From positions 29,176 through 93,175 of the forward strand of contig BPEH01000002.1 of assembly GCA_019654715.1 (NCBI GenBank): a stretch of 64,000 nucleotides of DNA, read 5' to 3'. Origin of the DNA: Fidelibacterota bacterium (GTDB taxonomy: Bacteria; Fidelibacterota; Marinisomatia; Marinisomatales; Marinisomataceae). The notes below the pieces were generated by a model. That model had not been told where the DNA came from and did no database searches. It saw only the letters and a list, made by a program, of their open reading frames with translations. Position 1 is the stretch's first letter; every line of letters begins with the position of its first letter. The position numbers and the translations under genes were made by a program. Below are positions 1 to 9,406 of this stretch, in pieces.

Positions 1-881
1 GCATCTTTGTCATTTTTTTCAAGGTGAATATCGATAAGGCGATTAAATACATACTTATGAAACATATTAGATAGTATGCCTTGATATAATGCTTCCATTT
101 CATTAAACCTATTCTCTTCAAACAACATATTCTCAATATCTTTAAAGGTTTCAATACTTGCCTTTGGCTCTTTTTCTGCAAATGCAATGAGGTTTTTTAT
201 TGCTAAGTCGATATCTCCTTTCTTTTGATAAACTTTAGCAAGCTCTAAATATGATTCATGGTATACATGTTCTGAAAGAACACTTTTCTCAAGAAAATTA
301 ATATAGTTCTTTTGATTATCTTTCTCTTTGTAGTCCATTGCAATAAAATAATTCAGCATTGATGCTTCATTTTTCGATTTTGATTGATGTTTAATCAACT
401 TTTTTTCTAAATCCAATGCTTTATCCCATGATTGATTATCAATACAAATATTTTTAAGCATTGTTAAAGCCCATATGTTTTTCGAATCTAAGTCAATTAT
501 TTTTTTGAATTCATCCTCTGCTCTAATCATATTGCCAACTTCTAGATAATCCAATCCAAGAGCTTGATGAATCTGAATTTTCATTTGCTTAGATAATCCA
601 GGTCTAACAATAATACTTTGATGAATTCTGATTGCTTTATTTATATTTCTATCTCTCAGGAGATTCCCTAACAATAGATATGCTTCAGTATTATTTGAAT
701 CTTTTTGAATAAGATCTTTCAAGATTTGAAAAGCTCTTTCATGTTTATTATCAATGATAGCTTTTAACGCTTTATTATAGACTTCAACATCGGTAGACTG
801 TTTTGATTTCCTATTATTCACCAGAAAAATAATAAGAATCACAACAATTAATATTAGAGGGAGGAAATACGTTATTTCCAA
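1..881 (-). CDS. lapB: LapB-like TPR protein (lipopolysaccharide assembly protein B), 3' end outside window
   Basis: The reading frame opens with a TTG codon at 881, placed 8 nt after an AAGGA ribosome site, and runs off the window edge, so the C-terminus is missing. It begins with a hydrophobic membrane anchor (TYFLPLILIVVILIIFLV). A string of TPR repeats follows, including AYLLLGNLLRDR and KAIRIHQSIIV, which closely resemble the E. coli LapB repeats. LapB (YciM) is an inner-membrane anchored cytoplasmic TPR protein that in enterobacteria controls LpxC turnover and LPS assembly. The start lies 4 nt beyond lapA, the classical lapA-lapB pair, which makes the assignment firm. The C-terminal rubredoxin-like metal domain cannot be checked here. 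Confidence 0.8.
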   Translation of the reverse strand, partial: MEITYFLPLILIVVILIIFLVNNRKSKQSTDVEVYNKALKAIIDNKHERAFQILKDLIQKDSNNTEAYLLLGNLLRDRNINKAIRIHQSIIVRPGLSKQMKIQIHQALGLDYLEVGNMIRAEDEFKKIIDLDSKNIWALTMLKNICIDNQSWDKALDLEKKLIKHQSKSKNEASMLNYFIAMDYKEKDNQKNYINFLEKSVLSEHVYHESYLELAKVYQKKGDIDLAIKNLIAFAEKEPKASIETFKDIENMLFEENRFNEMEALYQGILSNMFHKYVFNRLIDIHLEKNDKD

Positions 882-885
882 AAAG

Positions 886-1200
886 CTATTCCTTATCAGT
901 AAAATTAAATTCTTCACCGATAGCTACATTTCTTAAGCTATCAAGTTCATCAGAGACTTCTTTATTTTTCTTTACCAAACCAGAAATTTCAGAACGATAA
1001 GAAATCACCGATTTCAAAGAAATGATATATCCTATCACCATTCCAATCATAATAAGAGCTACAATTACTATATACCCTTCATTTGTGATACCTTCTTCTC
1101 TAAAAAAATAGATGGTAATAGGATCGCTATTCATTCGAAACCAAAAGAAAGTTCCAGCAAGAAATGCTGAGAAAAATAAAATTTTTAACAATCTAAACAT
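886..1200 (-). CDS. lapA: LapA-domain membrane protein (DUF1049)
   Basis: A 104-residue protein with two membrane segments (about residues 5-22 and 42-62) and a C-terminal coiled-coil-like tail rich in K, E and D. This is the layout of the LapA/YciS family: a short N-terminal helix, the conserved 'DPITIYFF' stretch before the second membrane helix, then a cytoplasmic coiled coil. LapA partners LapB at the inner membrane. The stop lies directly upstream of the lapB TTG start, and the ATG overlaps the miaB stop by one base, so miaB-lapA-lapB are probably cotranscribed. The family is short and divergent, and the call leans on the lapB neighbour. Confidence 0.75.
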   Translation of the reverse strand: MFRLLKILFFSAFLAGTFFWFRMNSDPITIYFFREEGITNEGYIVIVALIMIGMVIGYIISLKSVISYRSEISGLVKKNKEVSDELDSLRNVAIGEEFNFTDKE

Positions 1201-2530
1201 TATGCTTCAACCATTTTTTTTCCATGTAAAATTACTCCTGTTGCATCTACAATTTCTACCGGAATTATATCTTTAATTTTACTTGAATTTTTTTCTAAAA
1301 TCACCCATTCATTTGAGTCAGTTCTTCCAGCCCAGTGATTAGATGATTTTTTGCTTTCTTTCTCTATTAATACATTTTCAATTTTACCAATCTTTTTTGA
1401 ATTCAATTCTAAAGTGTGTTTCCTTTGAACATTAATTAGTTTGTCTAATCGTTCTTTTTTGATTGTTTCATCAATTTGATCGGTAAATTGTTCAGCTTTT
1501 GTATATGGCCTAGGTGAATATTTAAAGGTAAAAGCAGAATTAAATTTTATTTTTTCCATTAAATCTAACGTTTCTTCAAAATGTTTCTCAGTCTCACCAG
1601 GAAAACCAACAATAATATCAGTTGATAATCCACAATTAGGCATTATTTCTCTTATTGTATCAGCCATATAATGAAAATGTTCCCTTGTGTATGTTCTGTT
1701 CATACGTTGTAAAATTTCGTTAGAACCAGACTGCATAGGAAAATGAACATAATTACAAATATTTTTTCTTGAAGCCATCACTTCTAATAATTCAACATTA
1801 ATATCCTGAGGATGTGGAGAAGTATAACGAATACGTTTTACTCCATCAATATCTGAAACAGAAAGAAGTAAATCAGCAAACGAATTTTTCTCGTGTTTAT
1901 ATGAATTAACATTTTGGCCTAATAAAGTTATTTCTACAAAACCTTGATCAACTGCTTTTCTTACTTCAGTAACAATGCTTTCAACACTCCTACTTCTTTC
2001 TCTTCCTCTCGTGAATGGTACAATACAAAATGAACAAAATTTATCACATCCTCTCATAATTGAAACCCATGCATTAACACCTTTGTTTCTTTTTGGGAAT
2101 AAATCTTCATATACTTCATATCTTGATAATTTTGTATCAACAATACTATTCTGTTCTACCATATGACGATTCATCAATTGAGGAAGGTTCCTATAAGAAT
2201 CTGGACCAAGAATAATATCAACATAAGGCTTATTTTTTAGCAAGTCATTCTTAAGGTTTTGAGCCATACATCCTAGGACACCAATAATCAAATGTGGTTT
2301 TTCTTTTTGAGCTTGTGAAAATTCCCTAAACGAGAATGGATTTTCTTTTCTGCATTCTCTCTAATTGCACATGTATTGACAAAAATAGCATCTGCATCAT
2401 CTAAATTTTCTGTTTTTTTTAACCCAATATCCTTGAGAATACCATCGACAAGTTCTGAATCGGCCATATTCATTTGACAGCCATAGCTCTCAAGCGCATA
2501 GCGTTTCACTTTTAATTCAGAATTGTGCAT
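1200..2530 (-). CDS. miaB: tRNA-2-methylthio-N6-dimethylallyladenosine synthase MiaB (one frameshift)
   Basis: A radical-SAM methylthiotransferase that adds the 2-methylthio group to i6A37 of tRNAs reading UNN codons. The N-terminal MTTase domain holds the three auxiliary-cluster cysteines (SYGCQMN, NTCAIRE and LGCMAQ). The radical SAM motif is CDKFCSFCIVPFTRGRERSR, and a TRAM domain lies at the C-terminus. The gene is split near 2300: the upstream part ends ...KKKNHI and the downstream part resumes at IIGVLGCMAQ. Adding one A to an A run there restores the expected KPHLIIGVLGCMAQ, so this is most likely a base-call deletion. It follows the M23 peptidase gene by one base and leads into lapA. 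Confidence 0.9.
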
Positions 2531-2531
2531 A

Positions 2532-3428
2532 TTATTTGATATAACCGGTAAAAAAGTATTTTTTAGGATCTTCTACTTTTTTATTCTTATGTACTTCGTA
2601 GTGGAGATGGAATCCAGCAGCTCTACCGCTGTTACCAGATTTTCCTACTACATCACCTCGTTTGATTTTCTGACCTTTTTTAACATTAATCTTATAAAGA
2701 TGGGCATATATTGTTTCATAGCCATAACCATGATCAATCTTTACATAACGTCCCCAACCAGAATCATACTGTGCTTTTGTTACAACTCCATCACCTGCTG
2801 CAATAACAGGAGTATTTAGGTTAACCGCAAAATCTTGTCCACGGTGCATTCTTCTTTTTCCATCTATTGGATCAGTTCGATAACCATAACTTGAACCTAA
2901 GTATGCAGATTCGACAGGCATAATAGATGGAACATGACGATACATTTTTTCATTTGATTTAATTTTATTAAAAATAGTGTTATAACTATTTTTCTGTGAA
3001 TTCACAGTATATGATAATGAATCAATCGTATTTTTTAATTTATCTAATATCGTCGAAGAATCTTCATCATTTATTTCTTCAATATCCGATCCACCTGTTC
3101 CCATCTTCTTAATATCATCATCTAATGGTGGCAATGCAGCATATGTTCTCATTTCGCTGTCTTTTTCTTCTAACAATGCTAAATCTTTTTCAAGTTCAGC
3201 AACTTTATTTAATAATTCTTCAGAAACATCAGAATATTTCTGATTGGTTTCTTCTATCTTTCCTTCGTAATAGTTGCTTGAAAATTCGATAGAAAGATAA
3301 TAATTAATCCCAATGAATAACATGAAAAGGACAGTAAGAAAAGTGGCAACATCCAAGAGTGAAAAATTAATCTGACGCAATTTATTAGAAGAAAGATAAT
3401 GGAATGAAAAATATTTTTTCTTATTCAT
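2532..3428 (-). CDS. M23 family murein endopeptidase with membrane anchor and coiled coil
   Basis: A 298-residue protein with a single N-terminal membrane segment (about 24-46), a periplasmic coiled-coil linker (about 55-95 and 125-165) and a C-terminal LytM/M23 domain. The zinc ligands are visible as HRGQDF (H and D) and HLHYEV (second H of HLH), and the SYGYRTDPI motif precedes them. Because all metal ligands are present, it should be an active peptidoglycan DD-endopeptidase and not an EnvC/NlpD-type activator. It lies between the ftsZ terminator and miaB, next to a small coiled-coil gene. Its proximity to the dcw cluster suggests a role in cell separation or wall growth. Confidence 0.85.
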   Translation of the reverse strand: MNKKKYFSFHYLSSNKLRQINFSLLDVATFLTVLFMLFIGINYYLSIEFSSNYYEGKIEETNQKYSDVSEELLNKVAELEKDLALLEEKDSEMRTYAALPPLDDDIKKMGTGGSDIEEINDEDSSTILDKLKNTIDSLSYTVNSQKNSYNTIFNKIKSNEKMYRHVPSIMPVESAYLGSSYGYRTDPIDGKRRMHRGQDFAVNLNTPVIAAGDGVVTKAQYDSGWGRYVKIDHGYGYETIYAHLYKINVKKGQKIKRGDVVGKSGNSGRAAGFHLHYEVHKNKKVEDPKKYFFTGYIK

Positions 3429-3430
3429 AA

Positions 3431-3769
3431 TTACTTGTTTTCCTCTTCGATTGAATCCATTGGTTCAGATGTTTCATGATTAGGATTGTTAATTTCATCT
3501 TTTTTATCTTTAATTCTTTTTTTAATCACAACAATATCATTAATTAGTGATAAATAACGTTTATCACCAACAAAATTTAGAACATTTTTATCCTGAGTCT
3601 TATTAAATACATAGAGTCCCAATTTTACATACAAGCTAGAAAGTTTTCTTTCTAATTGAAGAATATCAAGACGAAGTCTGCTATTGTGAGTAAACTCTTC
3701 TGCTTTTTCAGAGGCGACTATGCCCCATTCAGATATACTCTTTTTAAAATCTTCCCAAACATTGCTCAT
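3431..3769 (-). CDS. Hypothetical coiled-coil protein, cotranscribed with M23 peptidase
   Basis: A 112-residue soluble protein with no recognised domain. The N-terminal part (VWEDFKKSISEWGIVASEKA) looks like an amphipathic helix. Residues about 35-95 are heptad-like and end in an acidic tail (EPMDSIEEENK). It ends two bases before the peptidase ATG, so the two are surely cotranscribed. A role as a small partner of the peptidase is possible, but nothing in the sequence proves it. It is the first gene downstream of the ftsZ terminator hairpin. Confidence 0.6.
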   Translation of the reverse strand: MSNVWEDFKKSISEWGIVASEKAEEFTHNSRLRLDILQLERKLSSLYVKLGLYVFNKTQDKNVLNFVGDKRYLSLINDIVVIKKRIKDKKDEINNPNHETSEPMDSIEEENK

Positions 3770-3816
3770 GAAAGTGAATTTATAGATGAAAATAAATATA
3801 GCAAAGAATTTAAAGA

Positions 3817-3847
3817 GGGGCTCCCAGCCATTTTGGCTAGGAGCCCC
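3817..3847 (-). terminator. Strong hairpin terminator after ftsZ
   Basis: A near-perfect inverted repeat of 14-bp arms with one mismatch around a 3-nt loop: GGGGCTCC...AGCCA pairs with TGGCT...GGAGCCCC. It is by far the most GC-rich stretch in the neighbourhood and sits 27 bp after the ftsZ stop. T-rich bases flank both sides (TCTTTAAATTC on the minus strand, TTTCCCTTTT on the plus strand). It most likely ends the dcw transcript. Confidence 0.85.
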
Positions 3848-3874
3848 TTTCCCTTTTATCGGTAGCCAACCAAT

Positions 3875-5122
3875 TTATTGATTTTGTTTTCTCAAATAAG
3901 CAGGGATATCAGATTCATCTTTCTGATTTTCTTTCTGATTCTGATCTGCTTCATGAGTTTGATTATGCCCATCTCCGAACACAAGTGTCGGTCCATCTTC
4001 ATCTTTTTCTAAATCAATTTCTTCTTTCTTCTTAAAAGTTGAACTATTATTAGAGCTACTTTCTCTAAATAATGGAGTATCTTCTATCTCCATTATTTCT
4101 TCACTTTTTCTATTATAATTACCTCTTAATACATCTTGTGATTTTTCCATTTGTTCAATTGGTTTTGAATTAAAGCCTGTAGCAATAACAGTTACTTTTA
4201 ATTCATCTCCCATATTTTTATCAAGAACATACCCAGAGATTAGATTTACATCTTTTCCTGCTTCTTCAAAGACGATTTTTGTAGCAGCTGAAAGTTCTTC
4301 CAGAGTCATATCTTCATTTGCTGTAATATTAACAATGGCTCCTTTTGCTCCACTAATTGATTGTGTATCTAACAATGGACTAGATATTGCTTGCTGAGCA
4401 GCTAAAACAGCTCTTTCTTGTCCTCTCGCGATACCTGAACCCATCACTGCATCACCCATTCCTCGCATCACAGTCTCAACATCAGCAAAATCTAAATTAA
4501 TTTCTCCTCGTTGATTAATTAAGTCCGATATTCCTTGTGCTGCTTGCAATAATATTGAGTCAGACATTTTAAATGCATCTTTTGCAGTTGTTTCTTTCTT
4601 AGTAACTGATTTTAGTCTTTCGTTAGGAATAACGATTAGTGTATCACAAAAATTTCTTAATATAGAAACTCCTCGTAAAGCCCTTGACATTCTCTTCGGT
4701 GCCTCAAAATTAAAGGGTAAGGTTACAATTGCAACTGTGAGAATTCCTAAATCTTTACATACTTTTGCAACAACAGGTGCTGCACCTGTTCCAGTACCGC
4801 CTCCCATACCAGCAGTCACAAAAACTAGGTCAGATCCAGCAACAAGCGATTGAACATGTTCTTGATCATTTAGCATTGCTTTACGACCAATATCTGGTTT
4901 TGCACCTGATCCTAAACCTTTGGTTAGATCTTTCCCAATCTGGATTTTAGTCTCAGCATGATTAGTATCTAAATCTTGGACGTCAGTATTAATCGCAATG
5001 AAATTTACTCCTTCCATTCCTGATGTAATCATCCTATTTACTGCATTTCCTCCAGCACCACCGACTCCTAGTACCTTAATTCTAGCTTTTTGATCTTTTA
5101 TATCATCAAATTCAAATAACAT
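3875..5122 (-). CDS. ftsZ: Cell division GTPase FtsZ
   Basis: The tubulin-like GTPase that polymerises into the Z ring. The tubulin signature GGGTGTG lies at about residues 107-113 and the T7 synergy loop NLDFADV at about 209-215. A disordered acidic linker covers about 330-400, and the conserved C-terminal peptide IPAYLRKQNQ would bind FtsA and other membrane tethers. Its 415 residues are normal for the family. The ATG is supported by a good AAAGGAG ribosome site 6 nt upstream. It is last in the dcw operon, right after ftsA and before a strong terminator. Confidence 0.97.
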   Translation of the reverse strand: MLFEFDDIKDQKARIKVLGVGGAGGNAVNRMITSGMEGVNFIAINTDVQDLDTNHAETKIQIGKDLTKGLGSGAKPDIGRKAMLNDQEHVQSLVAGSDLVFVTAGMGGGTGTGAAPVVAKVCKDLGILTVAIVTLPFNFEAPKRMSRALRGVSILRNFCDTLIVIPNERLKSVTKKETTAKDAFKMSDSILLQAAQGISDLINQRGEINLDFADVETVMRGMGDAVMGSGIARGQERAVLAAQQAISSPLLDTQSISGAKGAIVNITANEDMTLEELSAATKIVFEEAGKDVNLISGYVLDKNMGDELKVTVIATGFNSKPIEQMEKSQDVLRGNYNRKSEEIMEIEDTPLFRESSSNNSSTFKKKEEIDLEKDEDGPTLVFGDGHNQTHEADQNQKENQKDESDIPAYLRKQNQ

Positions 5123-5128
5123 TACTTT

Positions 5129-5135
5129 CTCCTTT
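5129..5135 (-). promoter_or_regulatory. Shine-Dalgarno site of ftsZ
   Basis: AAAGGAG on the minus strand, 6 nt before the ftsZ ATG and inside the 15-bp ftsA-ftsZ gap. Several operon genes here overlap without a visible site. This clear one fits the need for high FtsZ synthesis and fixes the start codon. Confidence 0.7.
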
Positions 5136-5137
5136 TT

Positions 5138-6367
5138 TTATTCAAAGAAACCTTTCCATATATTCGAAAAGTTTTCTGTAAATGATTTTTTAATACCAAT
5201 AAGAGGGCTATCGTCTTCTACATGCGATACTGGCCATAATAATAGACCAATAAGCGTTGCATATTCTCGTTTGTCCTCTAAATTCTCTTTGAAGACTGTC
5301 TTCTTTAGTTGTAAATATTCACATTTTGTTCCTAGTTGTTCCTTAACTAGTAAATCAAGGTTTTTTACGTTTGCTCCGCCTCCAGTGATTTTAATACCCG
5401 ATCCAAATTTTAATATATTTACCCCTGAAGCTTGAATTTCTTCATTCACTTTATTAATTATTTCTTTAAACCTTGATTCTGCGATTTCTGAGACTTCTTT
5501 TTTATTAAATTTTCTTTTTAAATCATCGTTTTCTATTGGTAGCTCAAAATTTGATTCAACATCAGCAAGTTTTGATAGTGCAGATACATGTTTTCTTTTT
5601 ATTTCTTCTGCATGTTGAATTGATGTATCAAATCTTGTCGCTAAATCTTTTGTCACTAAATTAGATCCTATAGGAATTACCTTTGAGTGAATAAGGTATT
5701 TGTCTTTATAGATTACAACATTAGTTTTATCAGAACCAATATCTACAAATACAACTCCGAGCTTCTTATCGTCTTCTGAAAGATTACCATAAGAGGATGC
5801 TAAACCATCAAACACGGGATTAATATCAATTGCTAAATCTCCAGTAAAACATGCATCAATTTGAGCTAAATTGAATTCTTGAACATGAATTACGTGAGCT
5901 CTTGCTTCAACAATTTTCCCACGCATACCAAGAGGATTACGAACGAGAGGTGAATCATCTATAACAAATCCTTGAGAAATCTTGTGTAAGATATGTCTGC
6001 CTGTAGAAACTTGAATATCAGCACACTGCGATAAAAGTTTTGATTTAATTTCTTCATCTATCTTAGAATCAGTACTATCATTGATGCTGGTACGACTTAA
6101 TGAATTAATAGATTTAATAGTTTCACCTGACATTGAAACCATAACATCTTTAATGTTAATTTTTGCTTCTTTTTCAAGTCTATCTATTAAATATTCCAAA
6201 TCTTTTCTTAATCTTTCTTTATCAACGATAGTTCCACATTCTATGCTTTCAGTTTTAATAGTTTGAATAGATAAAATCTCTAATTCTTGGTCCTGATTTA
6301 CTCTTCCCACAGCACCTTTGATACTAAAAGAACCTAAATCAAAAGCTACATGTAATGGATTGCTCAT
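5138..6367 (-). CDS. ftsA: Cell division actin-like protein FtsA
   Basis: A 409-residue actin-family ATPase that tethers FtsZ to the membrane. The phosphate-1 motif is DLGSFSIKGAVG near the N-terminus. The phosphate-2 motif is VFVDIGSDKTNVVIY at about 210, and the adenosine motif is KITGGGANVKN at about 335. The SHS2 (1c) domain lies between the first two motifs. The C-terminus ends in an amphipathic helix with aromatic residues (FSNIWKGFFE), the expected membrane-targeting helix. The ATG overlaps the ftsQ stop by 4 nt, and ftsZ follows 15 bp later. Confidence 0.95.
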   Translation of the reverse strand: MSNPLHVAFDLGSFSIKGAVGRVNQDQELEILSIQTIKTESIECGTIVDKERLRKDLEYLIDRLEKEAKINIKDVMVSMSGETIKSINSLSRTSINDSTDSKIDEEIKSKLLSQCADIQVSTGRHILHKISQGFVIDDSPLVRNPLGMRGKIVEARAHVIHVQEFNLAQIDACFTGDLAIDINPVFDGLASSYGNLSEDDKKLGVVFVDIGSDKTNVVIYKDKYLIHSKVIPIGSNLVTKDLATRFDTSIQHAEEIKRKHVSALSKLADVESNFELPIENDDLKRKFNKKEVSEIAESRFKEIINKVNEEIQASGVNILKFGSGIKITGGGANVKNLDLLVKEQLGTKCEYLQLKKTVFKENLEDKREYATLIGLLLWPVSHVEDDSPLIGIKKSFTENFSNIWKGFFE

Positions 6368-7116
6368 ATTCTTTCTCTAACTATTATTTGATTTTTATAT
6401 CTAAGATCTATGTACTTATAAATATTAAAGTTTTTATCGTCAGGCAAAGCGCTTTCAAAAGCTTGCAAATAATCTAGTTTTTTAAAGATTCCATCTGATC
6501 CAAGTAAAATTTTTGTTTTACCATTCTTGAGAATTATTTCATATTCATTTTCTTCATTAAAAAGAAATTCTGAAATTTCTTCATACAAACTGGCAAAGTT
6601 TTCCTTTGAATATCTGATAATATTTACAGATTTCAGAACATTGGAAGATTTGGTTTTTTCTCCTCTTGGATACAATTCTTTGTTAGTTTTAAAATTCGAT
6701 AATATTGGAAGAGACATGCTAGAATATTGAACTGGTAAACAAATACCATCAGAATCTAGCATAATTAAATCTTCCGCATTTATTATAGCAATAGGCTCTC
6801 TTTCATAGATAGTAATATTAATTGTTTGAGGAAATGTTCTGAAAACCTTGCAATCTTTTATATACTCTAGAGATTGAATATCATTCTTATAAGATTGCAA
6901 ATCAAAAAACATAATATGATTATTATTAATTTGATCTTTATAAGAAAGTAATGGGGTTTCGTCAAAATAATTTATACCATCAATCTCAACATTTTTAATG
7001 GTAAACATATCATTAAATGCCGCCCATTTAATGGCCAAGAAAATTATTATTACCATTCTTAACAAAAAGAAAGGAATTTCGATATAGGATTTTCTAATGT
7101 ATTTATTAATATTCAT
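6364..7116 (-). CDS. ftsQ: Cell division protein FtsQ/DivIB (POTRA domain)
   Basis: A 250-residue bitopic protein. It has a short cytoplasmic N-terminus, one membrane helix (about 15-33), and a POTRA domain starting at IKNVEIDGINYF. A beta domain containing REPIAIIN follows. FtsQ bridges early and late divisome proteins through FtsB/FtsL. Low sequence conservation is normal; position between murB and ftsA supports the call. It overlaps both neighbours by 4 nt, indicating translational coupling. Confidence 0.88.
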   Translation of the reverse strand: MNINKYIRKSYIEIPFFLLRMVIIIFLAIKWAAFNDMFTIKNVEIDGINYFDETPLLSYKDQINNNHIMFFDLQSYKNDIQSLEYIKDCKVFRTFPQTINITIYEREPIAIINAEDLIMLDSDGICLPVQYSSMSLPILSNFKTNKELYPRGEKTKSSNVLKSVNIIRYSKENFASLYEEISEFLFNEENEYEIILKNGKTKILLGSDGIFKKLDYLQAFESALPDDKNFNIYKYIDLRYKNQIIVRERI

Positions 7117-8039
7117 AATGATTCAATCTCTCTTTCTTCAAAACCCATTAGTTTCACTTCCAAATTCATTTCTATATCAAATTTGTCTTTAACGGTAGAT
7201 TTTGCTTTCTTTATTAAGGCCAACATCTCTTCTGCTTTTGCATCTCCTACATTCACAAAAAAATTTGCATGTTTTTCAGAAATTTGTGCTTGTCCAATAG
7301 TCAAACCTTTTAATCCTGCTTTATCAATTAACATTCCAGCAGGATTATCTTTTGAAGGATTCTTGAATACGCTACCAGCAGAACGATAGTTCAATGGTTG
7401 TGTATCTTTTCTTCCAGATTGAGCTATTTGAGATTGGTCTTTTATTAAATTTTCATCCGATAAAGTAAGATCAAATATTGCTGATAAAAGTATACTTCCA
7501 TTTCTAAACGAAGAGGATCTATAACCAAAATCAATCTCAGATTTTAATAAAGTTACGAGCTGGTTATCAGGATCAAGTAATTCTACGCTCTTCAAACAAT
7601 TTGAAACTTCGCCTCCCCATGCACCAGCATTCATAATTAATGCCCCTCCAAGAGTACCTGGAACTCCAACAAGATTTTCTAAACCTTTTAGATTATTTTT
7701 AATGGATTCTCTTACTAATTTTCCCAACATTACTCCACATTCTGCATAAATTTTATTATTGTTTACTTCTAAATTTTTTAGACAATCTTTAATACAAATC
7801 ACCACCCCTTTAATGCCATTATCACTAACTAACAAGTTAGATCCTGAACCAATAACATTAATTTCTTGATTAGCTTCTCTACTTATTTCAAATACTCTAA
7901 TCAAGTCTTCTTTATTCGATGGCAAAACAAACATTTCCGCAGGACCACCAATACCATACGTTGTATGTTTCTTCATCAATTCATCAACTAAAACCGTTGA
8001 ATTTGTATCATTTATAATATATTCTTTCAATTGTTGCAT
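7113..8039 (-). CDS. murB: UDP-N-acetylenolpyruvoylglucosamine reductase MurB
   Basis: A FAD-dependent reductase that makes UDP-MurNAc, the second committed step of peptidoglycan precursor synthesis in the cytoplasm. Visible motifs are TTYGIGGPAEMF, the FAD-binding GSGSNLLVSD, the GVPGTLGGALIMNAGAWGGE block, and YRSSSFR. NPAGMLIDKAGLKG follows near the C-terminus. The YRSSSF stretch suggests a type II/IIb enzyme. Its 308 residues are typical. It sits between murC and ftsQ, starting one base into the murC stop region. Confidence 0.95.
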   Translation of the reverse strand: MQQLKEYIINDTNSTVLVDELMKKHTTYGIGGPAEMFVLPSNKEDLIRVFEISREANQEINVIGSGSNLLVSDNGIKGVVICIKDCLKNLEVNNNKIYAECGVMLGKLVRESIKNNLKGLENLVGVPGTLGGALIMNAGAWGGEVSNCLKSVELLDPDNQLVTLLKSEIDFGYRSSSFRNGSILLSAIFDLTLSDENLIKDQSQIAQSGRKDTQPLNYRSAGSVFKNPSKDNPAGMLIDKAGLKGLTIGQAQISEKHANFFVNVGDAKAEEMLALIKKAKSTVKDKFDIEMNLEVKLMGFEEREIESL

Positions 8040-9406
8040 TATAGCAGTCTATCCTTAAGTGGATCACAATATCGCCATATATTTCCTGCTCCAATCATTA
8101 GAATTATGTCTCCTTTTTTGTAATTTGATTCTATATCGTTAATCAAATTTTCTAATGTTGTATTAGAGACCGATTTGTGTCCTAAATTTTTCATTTCCTC
8201 TACAATCTTTTCAGAATTAATAGATTCATTCATTGATTCTCTAGATGCAAAGATTTCAGTTACTAGTACTGAATCAGCTGACAAGAGAGATTGTGCAAAT
8301 TCTTTGGAAAATTGCGCTGTCCTTGAATAAAGATGAGGTTGAAAAGCTACTACTAACCTTCTATCCCAATTATCTTTTATTGCTTTTATAACACTCTCTA
8401 CTTCTACTGGATGATGTCCATAATCATCAATAATTGTTAATTCTTCACTGTGAGTTTTAATATCAAATCTTCTTTTTACCCCATCAAAATCATTTAGACT
8501 TGTAGTAATCTTATCTATCGGAATATTCATTATGGTAGCTATTGAAATAGCTCCTAAAGCATTCAATACATTATATTGACCAGGAAGATTTATCGATATA
8601 GGATATTTTTTATTCTTTGTGATTAGATTAAATGTAGTTTTACCATTTTCCTGTACAATATCTTCTGCTCTAAAATCAACATCTTTTGATTTGATTCCAT
8701 AAGTAAAAATTGGTTTATCAATTGACTCAATTAATGAGGCAGCATTCTCAGAATCTTTACAGATACTTACAGCCCCATAGAATGGAATAGGACTTGTAAA
8801 TTCAAGAAAAGTTCTTTTTAAATCATCTATATCCTTATAGCAATCTACATGTTCTAAGTCAATATTGTTGATAAGAGCTATGGTAGGATTGAGTTCTAGA
8901 AGACTTCTATTGTATTCATCGGCTTCAACCACAAAAATATCTCCTTCGCCTAATACTGAATTAGTATTGATAGATTTAACAACCCCTCCAACAATAATTG
9001 TAGGATCCAATTCAGAGTCTTTTAATATTGAACCAATCATTGATGTTGTTGTTGTTTTTCCATGTGTACCAGAAATTGCAACCGTAGAAGTTTTCAATTT
9101 TGCAAGCTGTGAAATCATTTTTGCTCTAGAATAACAAATGATATTTTGTTTCTTTGCCTCTATTAATTCACAATTGTCTTTTGGAATAGCATCAGAGTAA
9201 ACTACAATATCAGATCCATTGATATTTTCCGCTTTGTGCCCTATAGATATTTCAATATTGAGTTTTTGAAGCCTATCTACGTTAGTAGATTGAGTTAAAT
9301 CAGATCCAGTAATATTAAATTTCTGATTATGCAGTAATTCTGCAATACCACTCATTCCGATACCTCCAATACCAATAAAATGGATATTTTTTGCACTAAT
9401 TAGCAT
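8039..9406 (-). CDS. murC: UDP-N-acetylmuramate--L-alanine ligase MurC
   Basis: An ATP-dependent Mur ligase that adds L-Ala to UDP-MurNAc. The Rossmann-like N-domain starts with HFIGIGGIGMSGIAELL, and the P-loop GTHGKTTTTSM lies at about 113-123. The central-domain VEADEYNRSL block and the C-domain DDYGHHPVE block are also present. Its 455 residues are normal. murG upstream overlaps its first codons by 11 nt, and murB follows directly. Confidence 0.96.
   Translation of the reverse strand: MLISAKNIHFIGIGGIGMSGIAELLHNQKFNITGSDLTQSTNVDRLQKLNIEISIGHKAENINGSDIVVYSDAIPKDNCELIEAKKQNIICYSRAKMISQLAKLKTSTVAISGTHGKTTTTSMIGSILKDSELDPTIIVGGVVKSINTNSVLGEGDIFVVEADEYNRSLLELNPTIALINNIDLEHVDCYKDIDDLKRTFLEFTSPIPFYGAVSICKDSENAASLIESIDKPIFTYGIKSKDVDFRAEDIVQENGKTTFNLITKNKKYPISINLPGQYNVLNALGAISIATIMNIPIDKITTSLNDFDGVKRRFDIKTHSEELTIIDDYGHHPVEVESVIKAIKDNWDRRLVVAFQPHLYSRTAQFSKEFAQSLLSADSVLVTEIFASRESMNESINSEKIVEEMKNLGHKSVSNTTLENLINDIESNYKKGDIILMIGAGNIWRYCDPLKDRLL

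Noticed and set aside
2523..2819. Plus-strand open frame of 98 codons opposite the M23 peptidase
   Set aside because: It lies wholly inside a well-conserved gene on the other strand, has no homology I recognise and no ribosome site; a shadow frame.
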